Assembly (NCBI GenBank): GCA_017302795.1
Contig: JAFLCB010000003.1
Location: forward strand, 214,650-278,649
Reading direction: 5' to 3'
Source of the DNA: Deltaproteobacteria bacterium
GTDB taxonomy: Bacteria > Bdellovibrionota > Bdellovibrionia > Bdellovibrionales > JAMPXM01
DNA: 64,000 bases
Both the position numbers and the translations under genes were made by a program. Below are positions 9,820 to 19,437 of the stretch, piece after piece; positions within the stretch are counted from its first letter, which is position 1; every line of letters starts with the position of its first letter. The notes under the pieces were generated by a model. The model saw only the letters and a list, made by a program, of their open reading frames with translations. It had not been told where the DNA came from and did no database searches.

Positions 9820-10983
9820 ATGGGATACGAAAATCGACGAGTCGTGACGGGTCTTTGGTTGGCAGCATTTGCGCTGCTCGGTCTTGGGATCGTGCAGGTC
9901 TATACCTCTAGCTATATTTTCGCCTTCGAGTCGCGCGGCGACGGACTTTACTTTGTAAAGCGACAGTTTCTATTTGGTGGAATTTCGTTTGGTCTGATGG
10001 GCCTTGTGGCGTTCATGCCTTTTCGGTGGATCGAACGAGCCGGGTGGTTGCTTTGGCCGATCTCAGGTTTAGGTGTGCTGTTGACTCTGCTTCCGGGAAT
10101 GGGCGTTCGTGCTGGCGGAGCGGCGAGGTGGATTAACTTGCCAGGGTCCACAGTTTTTGAGCCAGCGGAACTTGTAAAAGTGGCATTGCCGATTTTCCTT
10201 GCGACGTTGATTGCGCGAAGTCGTTCATCAACGGGCCGTGGGATCAACGAGGCCCCTGTTTGGCTGGGTGATCTTCCTAGTTTTTGGCGTTTTACAGTGA
10301 CGTTTGGTCTTTTGATCACGCCGATGCTTTTACTTCTCAGGCAGCCTGACTTCGGCACTTTTGCAATTGCATCGGCCACGATTTTTTCAGTTCTATTTGT
10401 ATTTGGATTGCCGTGGATTTGGATTGTAGCTAGCGGCGCCATCGCCGCACCGGCATTCTATTTTCTCATCATGCAGGTTCCCTACAGAAAAGCTCGGGTA
10501 CTAGCGTTTCTTGATCCATGGTCAGTCTCTGATTCTAAAGGCTTTCAAGTCATTCAATCGATGCTGAGTCTTCGATCAGGGGGATTGACTGGCTCCGGAC
10601 TTGGTGAGGGCCAAGGAAAGCTTTTCTTCTTACCTGAGGCGCACACGGATTTTACGCTCGCTGTTCTCGGTGAAGAAATGGGATTCATCGGAGTCGTACT
10701 TCTTCTTTCGCTTTACGGTTTCTGTTTGTTGCGTGCTTTTCGGCTCGCGGCCCGAGCGGAACAAGCTTTTCGACGTGCATTGGCAACCGGGCTTGCAACT
10801 GTTTTTGGGCTATCTGTCTTCGTTAACGCCGGTGTGGCGATGGGTCTGCTGCCGACCAAAGGACTTACGCTTCCCTTCATGTCCTACGGCGGAAGTTCCG
10901 CTGTGATGTCGGGCCTGCTGTTTGGTCTTCTGCTTTCTCTCGAGCGGCTGGATCGTTTTGAAAATACGAGTCCGGCGAGATGA
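9820..10983 (+). CDS. ftsW: Septal peptidoglycan polymerase FtsW
   Basis: A SEDS-family glycosyltransferase of the division site. The protein has 387 residues and about ten hydrophobic segments. Family motifs include PAELVKVALPIF, LRQPDFGT, a long loop ending in PEAHTDFTLAVLGEEMGFIG, and MSYGGSS in the last part. The Asp in PEAHTDF matches the catalytic region of SEDS proteins. Position beside murG favours FtsW over RodA. The stop overlaps the murG ATG (ATGA). Confidence 0.94.
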   Translation: MGYENRRVVTGLWLAAFALLGLGIVQVYTSSYIFAFESRGDGLYFVKRQFLFGGISFGLMGLVAFMPFRWIERAGWLLWPISGLGVLLTLLPGMGVRAGGAARWINLPGSTVFEPAELVKVALPIFLATLIARSRSSTGRGINEAPVWLGDLPSFWRFTVTFGLLITPMLLLLRQPDFGTFAIASATIFSVLFVFGLPWIWIVASGAIAAPAFYFLIMQVPYRKARVLAFLDPWSVSDSKGFQVIQSMLSLRSGGLTGSGLGEGQGKLFFLPEAHTDFTLAVLGEEMGFIGVVLLLSLYGFCLLRAFRLAARAEQAFRRALATGLATVFGLSVFVNAGVAMGLLPTKGLTLPFMSYGGSSAVMSGLLFGLLLSLERLDRFENTSPAR

Positions 10984-12122
10984 ATTCGGTGAGCGAAAAT
11001 AGAACAGTTGTAATTGCGGGAGGCGGAACGGGTGGACATATCTACCCGGGGCTTACCGTCGCTAAAGTTCTTACCGAACACGGGTATGTTGTTCACTGGG
11101 TCGGCGCTTCTGGTGGACTAGAAGAAAAGCTAGTCACGCATGCTGGTTTACCGCTTCATTTGATTCGAATCGGAAAGCTTCACAGCAGCGCCGGGCTTGC
11201 GGCGAGAATAAAAACAGTTTTCGGATTGCCATTCGCTTTTTTACAGGCTGTTTTTTTAGTGATTCGATTGCGTCCGCGCGCGGTTCTTGGGGTCGGCGGA
11301 TTTGCAAGTGGCCCGTTTTTATTTGTTGCGTGGCTTTTTTCTCCTGTTCTTAAAATTCGCACAGTGATCTGGGAACCGAATGCGCACGCAGGTATGGCCA
11401 ATCGATGGTTGGCGAAAGTTGTGGATGAATGTCTTTTGGTTTTTGAAGCGGCGGCGCGAGATTTAAAGGCCAGGCGAGTATATCGAGTGGGCCTGCCAGT
11501 TCGCGACACGATGAAAGCGGTTGGCCGCGAGGAACTTTCAGGCAGAAAGTTTCGAGTTCTGGTTTTTGGCGGAAGCCAAGGGGCGAGAGCGATAAATCGC
11601 GTGGTAGCGGATTGGGCCGAGCAAACAGGTTTAAAGAATTCTGACGTTGAGCTGGTACATCAAACAGGCAAGTATGATTATGCGGAAGTATCGGCGCGAT
11701 ACGCAAAACTTCAAGCTAACTCACTTAGCCCCGCGATCACTTGTTATGAATATCTTCACGACATGGATCAGCGGTTTGCATGGGCGGACCTTCTTGTTTG
11801 TCGTTCAGGAGCTAGCACAGTGGCCGAGGTCGCCGCGTGTGGCAAAGCCGCGCTCTTTGTGCCGTTGCCATCGGCGGCCGATAATCACCAGCTTAAAAAC
11901 GCTGAAGTCCTTCGAAACGCAAAGTCTGCGCTTGTCATCGAGCAGAAAGACTTCACAGTCGCAAGTTTAGAGAGCACGATGCTAATGCTTCGCAGTTCGC
12001 CAGAGCGGCTGGCGGAGCTTGAAAAAAACGTACTTAAGTTTTCTGCGCCAGGAGCGGCGAAAATGATCGCAGCTCACGTGATGGGTAAAGATGGCGGAGT
12101 TAATGGCGGAGTCAGTAGATGA
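10980..12122 (+). CDS. murG: UDP-GlcNAc:lipid I GlcNAc transferase MurG
   Basis: Converts lipid I to lipid II on the inner face of the cytoplasmic membrane. The protein has 380 residues with two Rossmann domains. The glycine loop GGGTGGH is at residues 14-20, GGSQGARAIN opens the C-terminal domain, and SGASTVAEVAACG followed by PLPSAADNHQ forms the UDP-GlcNAc site. It overlaps ftsW upstream and murC downstream by four bases each, so the ftsW-murG-murC-murB block is translationally coupled. Confidence 0.96.
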   Translation: MNSVSENRTVVIAGGGTGGHIYPGLTVAKVLTEHGYVVHWVGASGGLEEKLVTHAGLPLHLIRIGKLHSSAGLAARIKTVFGLPFAFLQAVFLVIRLRPRAVLGVGGFASGPFLFVAWLFSPVLKIRTVIWEPNAHAGMANRWLAKVVDECLLVFEAAARDLKARRVYRVGLPVRDTMKAVGREELSGRKFRVLVFGGSQGARAINRVVADWAEQTGLKNSDVELVHQTGKYDYAEVSARYAKLQANSLSPAITCYEYLHDMDQRFAWADLLVCRSGASTVAEVAACGKAALFVPLPSAADNHQLKNAEVLRNAKSALVIEQKDFTVASLESTMLMLRSSPERLAELEKNVLKFSAPGAAKMIAAHVMGKDGGVNGGVSR

Positions 12123-13603
12123 GAAATCACGCGTCGAAAAGCCTTATGGCGGCTCGAGTTCATTTTATCGGAATTGGCGGGATCGGCATGTGCGGCCTTG
12201 CCGAGCTTCTTCACAATATGGGTTCCACGGTCACAGGTTCAGACCTTGCGGATAACACGCAGATTCATCGATTGCGCGAACTTGGGATTAAAGTGTCCAT
12301 CGGGCAGGCGGCAGAGAATGTACATGGCGCCGAAGTGGTCGTTTATTCAAGTGCGGTAAAGCCGGCCAATGCGGAATATGCGGAAGCCCGGCGTTTGAAG
12401 ATCCCATTGATTCCTCGCGCTGAAAGTCTGGCAGAAATTATGCGGCTTAAGCGAGGCATCGCCGTTGGTGGCTCGCACGGAAAGACAACGACCACATCCA
12501 TGATCGCTGCGATTTTTTTAGAGGCTCAAGTAAATCCCACGATTGTCGTTGGCGGTCGACTTGATTTGATTAAGTCGACAGCGGTATTGGGTTCCGGTGA
12601 ATGGATGATCGCTGAGGCAGATGAAAGCGACGGAAGTTTTTCTCGGCTTAGCCCCGAAATTGCGTTAGTTACCAATATCGACAACGATCACTTGGATCAC
12701 TACGGGACTTTCGAACACTTAAAAAAAGCGTTTTCGGATTTTGCAAGCCGAGTTCCTTTCTACGGAGCTGCGATAGTTTGCTGGGACGATCCGGTGATTC
12801 GCGAAACTTTTGCTCCGTTTGGGAAGCGATTGGTAAGATATGGCTTTTCACAAGAGGCGGATCTGCGCATTGAGGGTGAAAAGTCGCAGTACAAAGTTTT
12901 TTTAGATCGCAAATTGTTGGGAGAGTTTCGCCTTCATGTTCCCGGAAGGCACAACGCATTGAATGCGGCGGCCGCACTTGCGACGGCTTTGGAAGCGGGA
13001 ATTGACTTTGCGACATCCGTTCGCGGTCTTGATCGATTCAATGGCGTGGACCGGCGATTTCAGCACAAAGGTAAAATCCGTGGAGTCGATGTTTACGATG
13101 ACTATGGTCATCACCCAACAGAAGTCGATGCCGTTTTGAAAGCGTTTCGCGAGCGGTATGGTGATCGCCGATTGGTTGTGGCGTTTCAGCCCCACCGTTA
13201 TTCAAGAACAAAGCTTTGTTGGGACCAGTTTCAGACCTGCTTCGGGCTGGCCGATAGGGTTTTCATAACGGATATCTATTCTGCCGGGGAAGATCCGATT
13301 CCCAACATCGATTCCACAAGTATGATTCAGGGTGTGAAGGCTCAGTCTGCAGAGCATATTCCGCGAGAAGGAATTAGTCTGATTGAATCGAAAAGCGGTC
13401 TAACGCCTGTGCTGAAGCAAACGGCGGCCATGTTGGCGGAGGTCTTAACTTCTAACAATTCTTCGGACGCCGAGGCGCCCGCGCTTTTTACTTTAGGCGC
13501 CGGCGATATATGGAAGCTTTCGTCGGAGGTGCTTGAGGCTCTATCTGATGAAGATGAAACCTGTGGTAACGCACGTCCCATCAAGAAAGTTTTAAAATCG
13601 TGA
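12119..13603 (+). CDS. murC: UDP-MurNAc:L-Ala ligase MurC
   Basis: First amino-acid-adding ligase of the precursor pathway. The protein has 494 residues. The N-terminal GIGGIG nucleotide loop is at residues 18-23, the ATP loop GSHGKTTTT near residue 118, then EADESDGSF and FQPHRYSRT. ITDIYSAGEDPI in the third domain is characteristic of MurC. The start overlaps murG (ATGA) and the stop overlaps the murB GTG. Confidence 0.96.
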   Translation: MRNHASKSLMAARVHFIGIGGIGMCGLAELLHNMGSTVTGSDLADNTQIHRLRELGIKVSIGQAAENVHGAEVVVYSSAVKPANAEYAEARRLKIPLIPRAESLAEIMRLKRGIAVGGSHGKTTTTSMIAAIFLEAQVNPTIVVGGRLDLIKSTAVLGSGEWMIAEADESDGSFSRLSPEIALVTNIDNDHLDHYGTFEHLKKAFSDFASRVPFYGAAIVCWDDPVIRETFAPFGKRLVRYGFSQEADLRIEGEKSQYKVFLDRKLLGEFRLHVPGRHNALNAAAALATALEAGIDFATSVRGLDRFNGVDRRFQHKGKIRGVDVYDDYGHHPTEVDAVLKAFRERYGDRRLVVAFQPHRYSRTKLCWDQFQTCFGLADRVFITDIYSAGEDPIPNIDSTSMIQGVKAQSAEHIPREGISLIESKSGLTPVLKQTAAMLAEVLTSNNSSDAEAPALFTLGAGDIWKLSSEVLEALSDEDETCGNARPIKKVLKS

Positions 13604-14496
13604 TTCGACAAAATATTTCCCTCGCATCTTATACCTCTTGGCAAGTTGGCGGAATCGCTGACTGGTTGGCCGAACCTACCAGCGAGATTCAGCTTGAAGA
13701 GGCGATTAAATTCGGTGTTGAAAAATCGCTCCCGGTCACTGTCCTAGGTGGTGGAACAAACGTCTTGATCTCTGACCGGGGTGTTCGTGGATTGGTCATT
13801 GCGATGGGGAAATTTAGTGGTTTAAACACGCGCGAACACCATGGTCGATTCCAAGTTGAGGCATTATCTGGGACGTCGAAGTCCGAACTGCTAAGGGTCT
13901 TTTTAAGGGCGAAACTGGAGCCCGCAGTTTTTTTGGCGGGAATTCCAGGTGACGTGGCCGGTGGAATTGTGATGAACGCGGGCGTCAGCGAGATGATGAC
14001 GCCGCGCGAATTTGTGGAGATCACCGACCGGGTCGAGGTGTGGAATTGGGACTCGAAAGGCAATATCTCAAAGCGCCAGATCGAAGCAAAAAACTTGAAT
14101 TGGAGCTATCGGCACTGCGAAGGCTGGCGGCCGGGGATCCTGGTAAGGACCTGGTTTTCATGGAAGCTCGAGCCTCGCGAAGACGTTCTTAGTCGTGTGC
14201 GGAATGCGAACCAGCTTCGGTTGACAAAACAGCCGCTAGATCTACCGTCGTGCGGAAGCGTTTTCGTCAATCCACCGGGTGATCGTGCCGGGCGCTTGAT
14301 TGAATCTTGTGGTTTGAAGGGCTTTTCCATCGGAGCCGCAAAGGTTTCAGAAAAGCACGCCAATTTCATCGTCAACACTGGCGGCGCAACAGCCACAGAT
14401 ATGTCGGCGGTGATCGAGCATGTTCAAAAGAAAGTCTTGATGGTATCGGGTATCAAGCTCAAAACCGAGGTAATTTGGCTGGGCGATTGGACTTAA
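13600..14496 (+). CDS. murB: UDP-N-acetylenolpyruvoylglucosamine reductase MurB
   Basis: Flavoenzyme that reduces UDP-GlcNAc-enolpyruvate to UDP-MurNAc. The protein has 298 residues, the size of the shorter (type II) MurB. It shows SWQVGGIADW at the start, the FAD-binding VLGGGTNVLI near residue 47, and GIPGDVAGG. The catalytic-serine segment CGSVFVNP is followed by IGAAKVSEKHANFIVN. The family usually has Lys in FKNP; here it is Val. The GTG start is dictated by overlap with the murC stop. Confidence 0.95.
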   Translation: MIRQNISLASYTSWQVGGIADWLAEPTSEIQLEEAIKFGVEKSLPVTVLGGGTNVLISDRGVRGLVIAMGKFSGLNTREHHGRFQVEALSGTSKSELLRVFLRAKLEPAVFLAGIPGDVAGGIVMNAGVSEMMTPREFVEITDRVEVWNWDSKGNISKRQIEAKNLNWSYRHCEGWRPGILVRTWFSWKLEPREDVLSRVRNANQLRLTKQPLDLPSCGSVFVNPPGDRAGRLIESCGLKGFSIGAAKVSEKHANFIVNTGGATATDMSAVIEHVQKKVLMVSGIKLKTEVIWLGDWT

Positions 14497-14717
14497 CAAT
14501 TCCTCAACGTGTGTCATTTTTCTGAACATAATCTGCGAGATTCAGGCGGGCACGATTAACCCATCCCACTCAGTTCAAATATAGACGTAGCTTCTGGCAT
14601 TTTCCGGCACTGCCATGCGATTTTTGAATTTCTTTCCATTTGCCACATAAGCCGTCTGTTTCAAAACTCGACTTTTCCACAGGGCTCAGTTATCCTTCGC
14701 AGCGTTACGCTATGCGT

Positions 14718-14723
14718 TATAAT
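14718..14723 (+). promoter_or_regulatory. Possible -10 element for the TIGR02147 gene
   Basis: A perfect TATAAT lies 20 bases before the ATG at 14744, just ahead of a GGAG ribosome site at 14731-14734. No good -35 hexamer is seen at the right distance. The surrounding 247-base gap after murB contains nothing else I can support. Confidence 0.35.
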
Positions 14724-14743
14724 TTTCTTTGGAGTCATGAATT

Positions 14744-15535
14744 ATGGAAACGATCCGCACGTACCTTCAGGATGAGCTCGTTCGTCGCTGCAAAACCAAT
14801 CCGCGCTACTCTTTACGAAGTTTTGCAAAGCATCTCCAAATGAACCCCTCATTATTGTCGAAAATTCTACGCGGCCAGGTCGGAGTTTCAGCCAAGCGTT
14901 TTGATAAGATTTGTGAACGAATGTCGCTTGGGCCTGTTGAGCGCGCTAAGCTTGCGACAGCGGAAGACCGCAAGCGAACATTTAAGAAGCAAGAGCACTT
15001 GTTCCGTGAACTCAAGAATACGTCGACTCAAATGCGCGACATGGCAGACCAGTTTCAAGTCATAGCAGACTGGTATCACTATGCGATTCTTGAGTTGGTA
15101 TCGACTGAATCTTTCGAGTCGGACGAGCGCTGGATCGCAAAGACCCTTGGTATTACGTATTCAGAAGTTGTTGAGGCGCGCGAGCGCCTTGTTCGGCTTG
15201 GTATGTTGGAAATTTCCGAGGACGGTAAATGGGTCGACAGTTCTGGTAACGTTTCGAATTCTAGCGGTCAATACACGACCATTGCGCTTCGAAAGCTTCA
15301 AACGCAGGTACTTAATTTAGCACTTAACGCGCTAGAGACAGTCCCAGTAGAAAAACGGCTTCAAGGTTCAATGACTTTGGCGATTGACCAGGCATTGGTT
15401 CCGGCGGCTAAAGATAAAATTATCGCCTTCCAACGAGCACTTGCGACCTCGCTTCAGGAAGAGTCACGAAGTAAGAATTCAGTTTATCAGATTACGGTTT
15501 CGTTCTTCCCAGTCACCGCGGGGGGCGCACAGTGA
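14744..15535 (+). CDS. TIGR02147 family (DUF4423) regulator
   Basis: A 263-residue cytoplasmic protein. Residues about 20-55 (SLRSFAKHLQMNPSLLSKIL) form a Cro/XRE-type helix-turn-helix. After it comes ADQFQVIADWYHYAILELVS, which is the hallmark Wyh-aI-ELv block of the TIGR02147/DUF4423 family. A second winged-helix-like stretch with GITYSEVVEARERLVRLGML follows. Such proteins occur in many copies in Fibrobacter and Bdellovibrio-like genomes and usually have an exported or lipoprotein partner. The stop overlaps the next gene's GTG, so it is co-translated with a lipoprotein. Its placement between murB and ftsQ is unusual. Confidence 0.85.
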   Translation: METIRTYLQDELVRRCKTNPRYSLRSFAKHLQMNPSLLSKILRGQVGVSAKRFDKICERMSLGPVERAKLATAEDRKRTFKKQEHLFRELKNTSTQMRDMADQFQVIADWYHYAILELVSTESFESDERWIAKTLGITYSEVVEARERLVRLGMLEISEDGKWVDSSGNVSNSSGQYTTIALRKLQTQVLNLALNALETVPVEKRLQGSMTLAIDQALVPAAKDKIIAFQRALATSLQEESRSKNSVYQITVSFFPVTAGGAQ

Positions 15536-16908
15536 TAAAAACAAATGAGATAAAGTTTGTTTCCCTGATGTCAGTTTTGGTTTTGAGTTTTTTTTCGACC
15601 GTTGCCTGTACTCCGCCGAACAAAGACGGTGACACGACGGCGTCCGGCCCCTCGACCGAATGGAAAGAGGGCTATGGCGGAGACTCGATGGCGATCGAAG
15701 TGGTTCGTCACATCGAGAAGATTTGTTTTCGAACGCGAACAATGCGCAAAGCCATTCTCAGCAGTTCCCTAGAAACTGAAAAAGATGTTGCTGCCGAAAT
15801 ATGTGGTTTGCTAGAGCCGAAGGCTCTTTCAGTTGAACCGGTAAAACAACCAATGGTTAACGGCGTGGAAAAAGACGCTGCGAACTATCCGAATTCGCGC
15901 CCCCGTCGTTTGGAAATTAAGCGGAGCTTCTGGACTGCTTCCGCCTCCGACAACCGAAAGCGTGAAGCTCTAATTCTGCACGAACTTCTGCCCCTGATCG
16001 GGTTGGAAGATGGGGACTATGTTCGTTCGTCCCGAATACTTTTAGCGTTGGAAGCGAAAATCGGCCGAATCACGATCGCTTCCTGTGACGAAAAGCGTAT
16101 CGAGGCGATCTATGCGGCCGGAGACAGTGATTTTTTAAAATTCTACACGAAAGACTTTGGCGCGAATCGTTGCGAGCAAGTGGTCGATGTGCTTCAACGG
16201 CACACTATTGCCAATGGTTTTGAAGGCGAACTGCGTACGGACCTTCAGCACTTTTACATCTGGGGTCTTTTTACCGCGCTTGTTCGAGCAAAGACTCCTC
16301 CGGAGATGGATAAGCTCTCTGCGATGATCCGTGTCGCAATGGTTCGCCTCCCAGATGCCTTTGGCAAATGGTCAGCGGGCGCATGCAGTTTAATTGCGGT
16401 CGTTCCGGAGAATCGTCCAAAGACCTGTGGAAATTTCTTGAACGTGATTGCAGGAGCTTCGGCGCGGCTAAAATTTGCCACGATGGATCTTAGTGCAACG
16501 GCTATTGACGAAAGCTTCGAGCGGGCCGCAATCCAAGTTCTTGGGATTGTAGGAGCGGAGGCGGCATGGACGTACACAAGTAGTCCACTTTTGGACAATC
16601 ATCACGTGTCTACTTCGATTGTTCAGTCGGCGATTGAGGGGCAAAACTGGACGACTCTTTATTTCTTGGGACGCTTGCAGCGTCGCTTGAACAGTGAGTT
16701 TCGCCCTTCAGAGGTCCTACTGAAAGACATGAACTTTCGGGCTGTGCAAAACAACGCACCATCCGCCGCAATTAGTGATGGCGTATACAGTCCACTTTTA
16801 GCGCCGATGAGCCGCTGTAAGCCTGAGGAGATTCGAATGCATGCGGCCTCTGTCTTGGATGGGGCGGAAATCCCTAATTTGAGATGCGGGTGGAACTGGG
16901 TTATTTGA
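15532..16908 (+). CDS. Putative lipoprotein paired with TIGR02147 regulator
   Basis: A 458-residue protein of no recognised family. The GTG start overlaps the regulator stop. The N-terminus has a charged region, a hydrophobic core and STVACTPP, a plausible though imperfect lipobox with Cys at residue 26. The rest is mainly helical, with several spaced cysteines. The coupling suggests it acts with the regulator, for example in sensing or as the regulated output. That role is inference. Confidence 0.75.
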   Translation: MIKTNEIKFVSLMSVLVLSFFSTVACTPPNKDGDTTASGPSTEWKEGYGGDSMAIEVVRHIEKICFRTRTMRKAILSSSLETEKDVAAEICGLLEPKALSVEPVKQPMVNGVEKDAANYPNSRPRRLEIKRSFWTASASDNRKREALILHELLPLIGLEDGDYVRSSRILLALEAKIGRITIASCDEKRIEAIYAAGDSDFLKFYTKDFGANRCEQVVDVLQRHTIANGFEGELRTDLQHFYIWGLFTALVRAKTPPEMDKLSAMIRVAMVRLPDAFGKWSAGACSLIAVVPENRPKTCGNFLNVIAGASARLKFATMDLSATAIDESFERAAIQVLGIVGAEAAWTYTSSPLLDNHHVSTSIVQSAIEGQNWTTLYFLGRLQRRLNSEFRPSEVLLKDMNFRAVQNNAPSAAISDGVYSPLLAPMSRCKPEEIRMHAASVLDGAEIPNLRCGWNWVI

Positions 16909-16960
16909 ACTCTGATCTCGACTTGTCTTTATTTTCGGTTGGCGTTTCAATCGTAGTTGA

Positions 16961-17878
16961 ATGAACGCCAAGTCTGAGAAAAACCTGAAAGCGCTGATCT
17001 TTCGTATAGGCCCCATCGGTCTTGGCCTGTTGATGATTTTTCTTGTGGCTGGTGGCGCCACGCTCGCCCTTCGTCAATCAGGCATGTTTGCGATTCAAGC
17101 GATCCCACTTGAGTGGAGAGAGCGACTTGATCGCGGAAAAATGGAAGTTGAAATTGCTAAAACAATTGAGGCCGATATCGGCGTTCGATTCGGCAATATT
17201 ATGGGAAAGCGACCATGGGAAATTGATCTCGAGCAGCTTGGAAACTCGATTCGCTCCCTCGCTTGGGTGGCGGATGCTCGTCTGCAGCGAGTATTTCCGG
17301 ATCGGCTGGTGGTTTCAATCAGTCCGAAGCGACCCTTGGCAGTCGTTGTTCCAAGTGGAACTCCCTCCGCAACTATACAGAGTGGAGTTGTTCAAAGCGC
17401 GCATAAGTCGCGCCGGCAAGCCAAGTCAAAACCGCGCACCACTGCATCCGTCGAATCCTCGATACGGCCGATATCTTACGACGGCGAAGTCATGCCGGAA
17501 TGGACTTCGAGTGTTGTTCCCGACGTCCCTTTTCTTCGTGGCGATCGATTTCTTCAAGATGCCGTGCTTCGTGAAAAAGCAGTGGCATTAATCAAAGCGC
17601 TTCCAGCTAATGGGATTCTTGATCGCTCGAACATTGCGGAAATTTTTTGGAGTTCAAGCGAAGCGAATGGAAGCTTTAACGGTGACATGACAAAGGGCTT
17701 TTCAATTTTGCTGCTTTCACCCCGGACCGAAATTATTTTGGGCGAAGCGGACATCGAGAAAAAGCTCGTCCGGGTCGAGCACGTACTGAACTATCTTTCG
17801 ACTCAAGGAAAGCGCGCCCGAGTCATCGATTCGACTTCGGTCAAGAAAGTTGTTGTCAGGGCGCATCACCGTCCGTAG
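16961..17878 (+). CDS. ftsQ: Cell division protein FtsQ
   Basis: Bitopic division protein that links early and late divisome proteins in the periplasm. It has 305 residues: a short cytoplasmic tail, one membrane helix at about residues 13-38, then a POTRA-like region with VEIAKTIEADIGVRFG and WVADARLQRVFPDRLVVSI. A beta domain with the YDGEV segment follows. Between POTRA and beta domain lies an extra basic, Ser/Thr-rich stretch of about 35 residues. Assignment rests on fold pattern and on position directly before ftsA. Confidence 0.9.
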   Translation: MNAKSEKNLKALIFRIGPIGLGLLMIFLVAGGATLALRQSGMFAIQAIPLEWRERLDRGKMEVEIAKTIEADIGVRFGNIMGKRPWEIDLEQLGNSIRSLAWVADARLQRVFPDRLVVSISPKRPLAVVVPSGTPSATIQSGVVQSAHKSRRQAKSKPRTTASVESSIRPISYDGEVMPEWTSSVVPDVPFLRGDRFLQDAVLREKAVALIKALPANGILDRSNIAEIFWSSSEANGSFNGDMTKGFSILLLSPRTEIILGEADIEKKLVRVEHVLNYLSTQGKRARVIDSTSVKKVVVRAHHRP

Positions 17879-17991
17879 CCTTAGGACGAGGCCAGAAAGA
17901 TTCTGTCTTCATGGAGTAAGTTTTTACCGGTTCCTAACAAATCCTCTCTAGAGAAGAAGTCTCTAAAGGGCGACAGGACTGGGGGTTAAGG

Positions 17992-19410
17992 ATGACTTTC
18001 GACCGAACAACTCATGATCGTTCGGCAGGTGGGGCGACCGCTACGGTTCGCGACACTCTGCGTGAAAAACCACAGGCAAGTGAGATTGTCCTCGCTGGGC
18101 TCGACATCGGCTCGACCAAGGTCTCGGTCGTGATCGGAATTCTTCGGGCAGTAAATACGGCGGCGGGACACATGGGTTCCAATGCTCCAGTGATCGCATC
18201 TCTGCCAACGGGTGATTTGCAACTGGAAATTGTCGGACTTGGTACCGCGCCCTCGAATGGTATTCGTCAGGGTGTGGTTGTGAATGTCGAATCGACGATC
18301 GAATCGATTTCGAAAGCCCGCGTAGAAGCGGAGCTAATGGCAGGCTACCGAATTCAAGATGTTTATCTTGCAGTCGGCGGAAGCCATGTGAAGTCGTTTG
18401 ATTCGCGCGGCATGATTGCCATCCGCAACCGGGAAGTAAAAGCCGACGACATCGCAAGAGTCATCGAAGCCGCTAAAGCAGTCGCGGTGCCAGGTGACCG
18501 ACAAGTTCTGCACGTGTTGCCTCGCGAATTTAAAATCGACGAACAAGCAGGAATTTCTGATCCGATCGGAATGTCGGGCGTTCGCCTCGAAGCGAATGTT
18601 CACATTATTACGGCAGGGCAAACAGCTTTGCAGAACATGATCAAGTGCGCGGACAAAGCGGGGCTTCATGTTCGAGGGCTTGTGCTTCAACAGTTGGCGT
18701 CGTCATTGGCAGTTTTGTCAGAAGATGAACGCAAGCTAGGTGTCGCAGTGGTCGATATCGGCGGCGGCACAAGTGACGTGATGACATACGTCGCAGGTGC
18801 GGTGGCCCACACAGCAACGGTGCCGGTCGGTGGTGCACACTTCAGCCAAGATATCGCGATGGGACTTCGTACTCCACAAGCCGCCGCTGAAACGGTGAAA
18901 AAGAAATATGGCTGCGCGATTGCCGACCTCGTCGACGAAAACGAGACGATCGAAGTTGAAGGTGTTGGCGGTCGAAAACCGCGTTCACTCCTTCGCCGAG
19001 ATCTTTGCGAAGTGATCGAGCCACGAGCAGAAGAAACCATTCTTCTTATCTGGCAAGAAATTCGTCGTTCTGGGTTAGCAAATCAAATCGGTTCTGGAAT
19101 TGTCCTTACAGGCGGCGCAAGTCAACTGGAAGGCCTTTGCGAAATGGGGGAATTCATCTGTGAAGTTCCTGTCCGTCGCGGAGTTCCCGAGCGAATTGGT
19201 GGTCTCACGGATGTGGTAAAGAGCCCTGAGTTCTCTACCACTGTGGGTCTTTTGGTTTATGGGATCGAGAATCTATCATTACAAGAAAAACAGCGTCTTG
19301 CTACGGCGGGCCGCGAAGGAGAGGGAACCGGCGTGACAGCCACGATCGACAAATCGATCGAGCTCGTAACACGCAAGGTGAAAGACTTCTTTAGCGGTGC
19401 ACTGTCCTGA
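17992..19410 (+). CDS. ftsA: Cell division protein FtsA
   Basis: Actin-like protein that tethers FtsZ to the membrane. It has 472 residues, longer than the usual 420 because of a polar N-terminal extension of about 35 residues before the phosphate-1 loop GLDIGSTKV. The phosphate-2 loop VVDIGGGTSD and the adenosine motif TGGASQLEG are present. The C-terminus ITRKVKDFFSG is the amphipathic membrane-targeting helix after a short linker. GGGGG and AAGGA lie just before the ATG. ftsZ follows after 54 bases. Confidence 0.96.
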   Translation: MTFDRTTHDRSAGGATATVRDTLREKPQASEIVLAGLDIGSTKVSVVIGILRAVNTAAGHMGSNAPVIASLPTGDLQLEIVGLGTAPSNGIRQGVVVNVESTIESISKARVEAELMAGYRIQDVYLAVGGSHVKSFDSRGMIAIRNREVKADDIARVIEAAKAVAVPGDRQVLHVLPREFKIDEQAGISDPIGMSGVRLEANVHIITAGQTALQNMIKCADKAGLHVRGLVLQQLASSLAVLSEDERKLGVAVVDIGGGTSDVMTYVAGAVAHTATVPVGGAHFSQDIAMGLRTPQAAAETVKKKYGCAIADLVDENETIEVEGVGGRKPRSLLRRDLCEVIEPRAEETILLIWQEIRRSGLANQIGSGIVLTGGASQLEGLCEMGEFICEVPVRRGVPERIGGLTDVVKSPEFSTTVGLLVYGIENLSLQEKQRLATAGREGEGTGVTATIDKSIELVTRKVKDFFSGALS

Positions 19411-19420
19411 AACGCGCACG

Positions 19421-19437
19421 CGAAGCAGAAGGCTTCG
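19421..19437 (+). other. Short hairpin between ftsA and ftsZ
   Basis: A perfect 6-bp stem (19421-19426 CGAAGC with 19432-19437 GCTTCG) has a 5-base loop in the 54-base ftsA-ftsZ gap, 19 bases ahead of the strong ftsZ ribosome site GGAGG (19456-19460). There is no T tract, so it is not a simple terminator. It could affect mRNA processing or stability. Confidence 0.45.
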
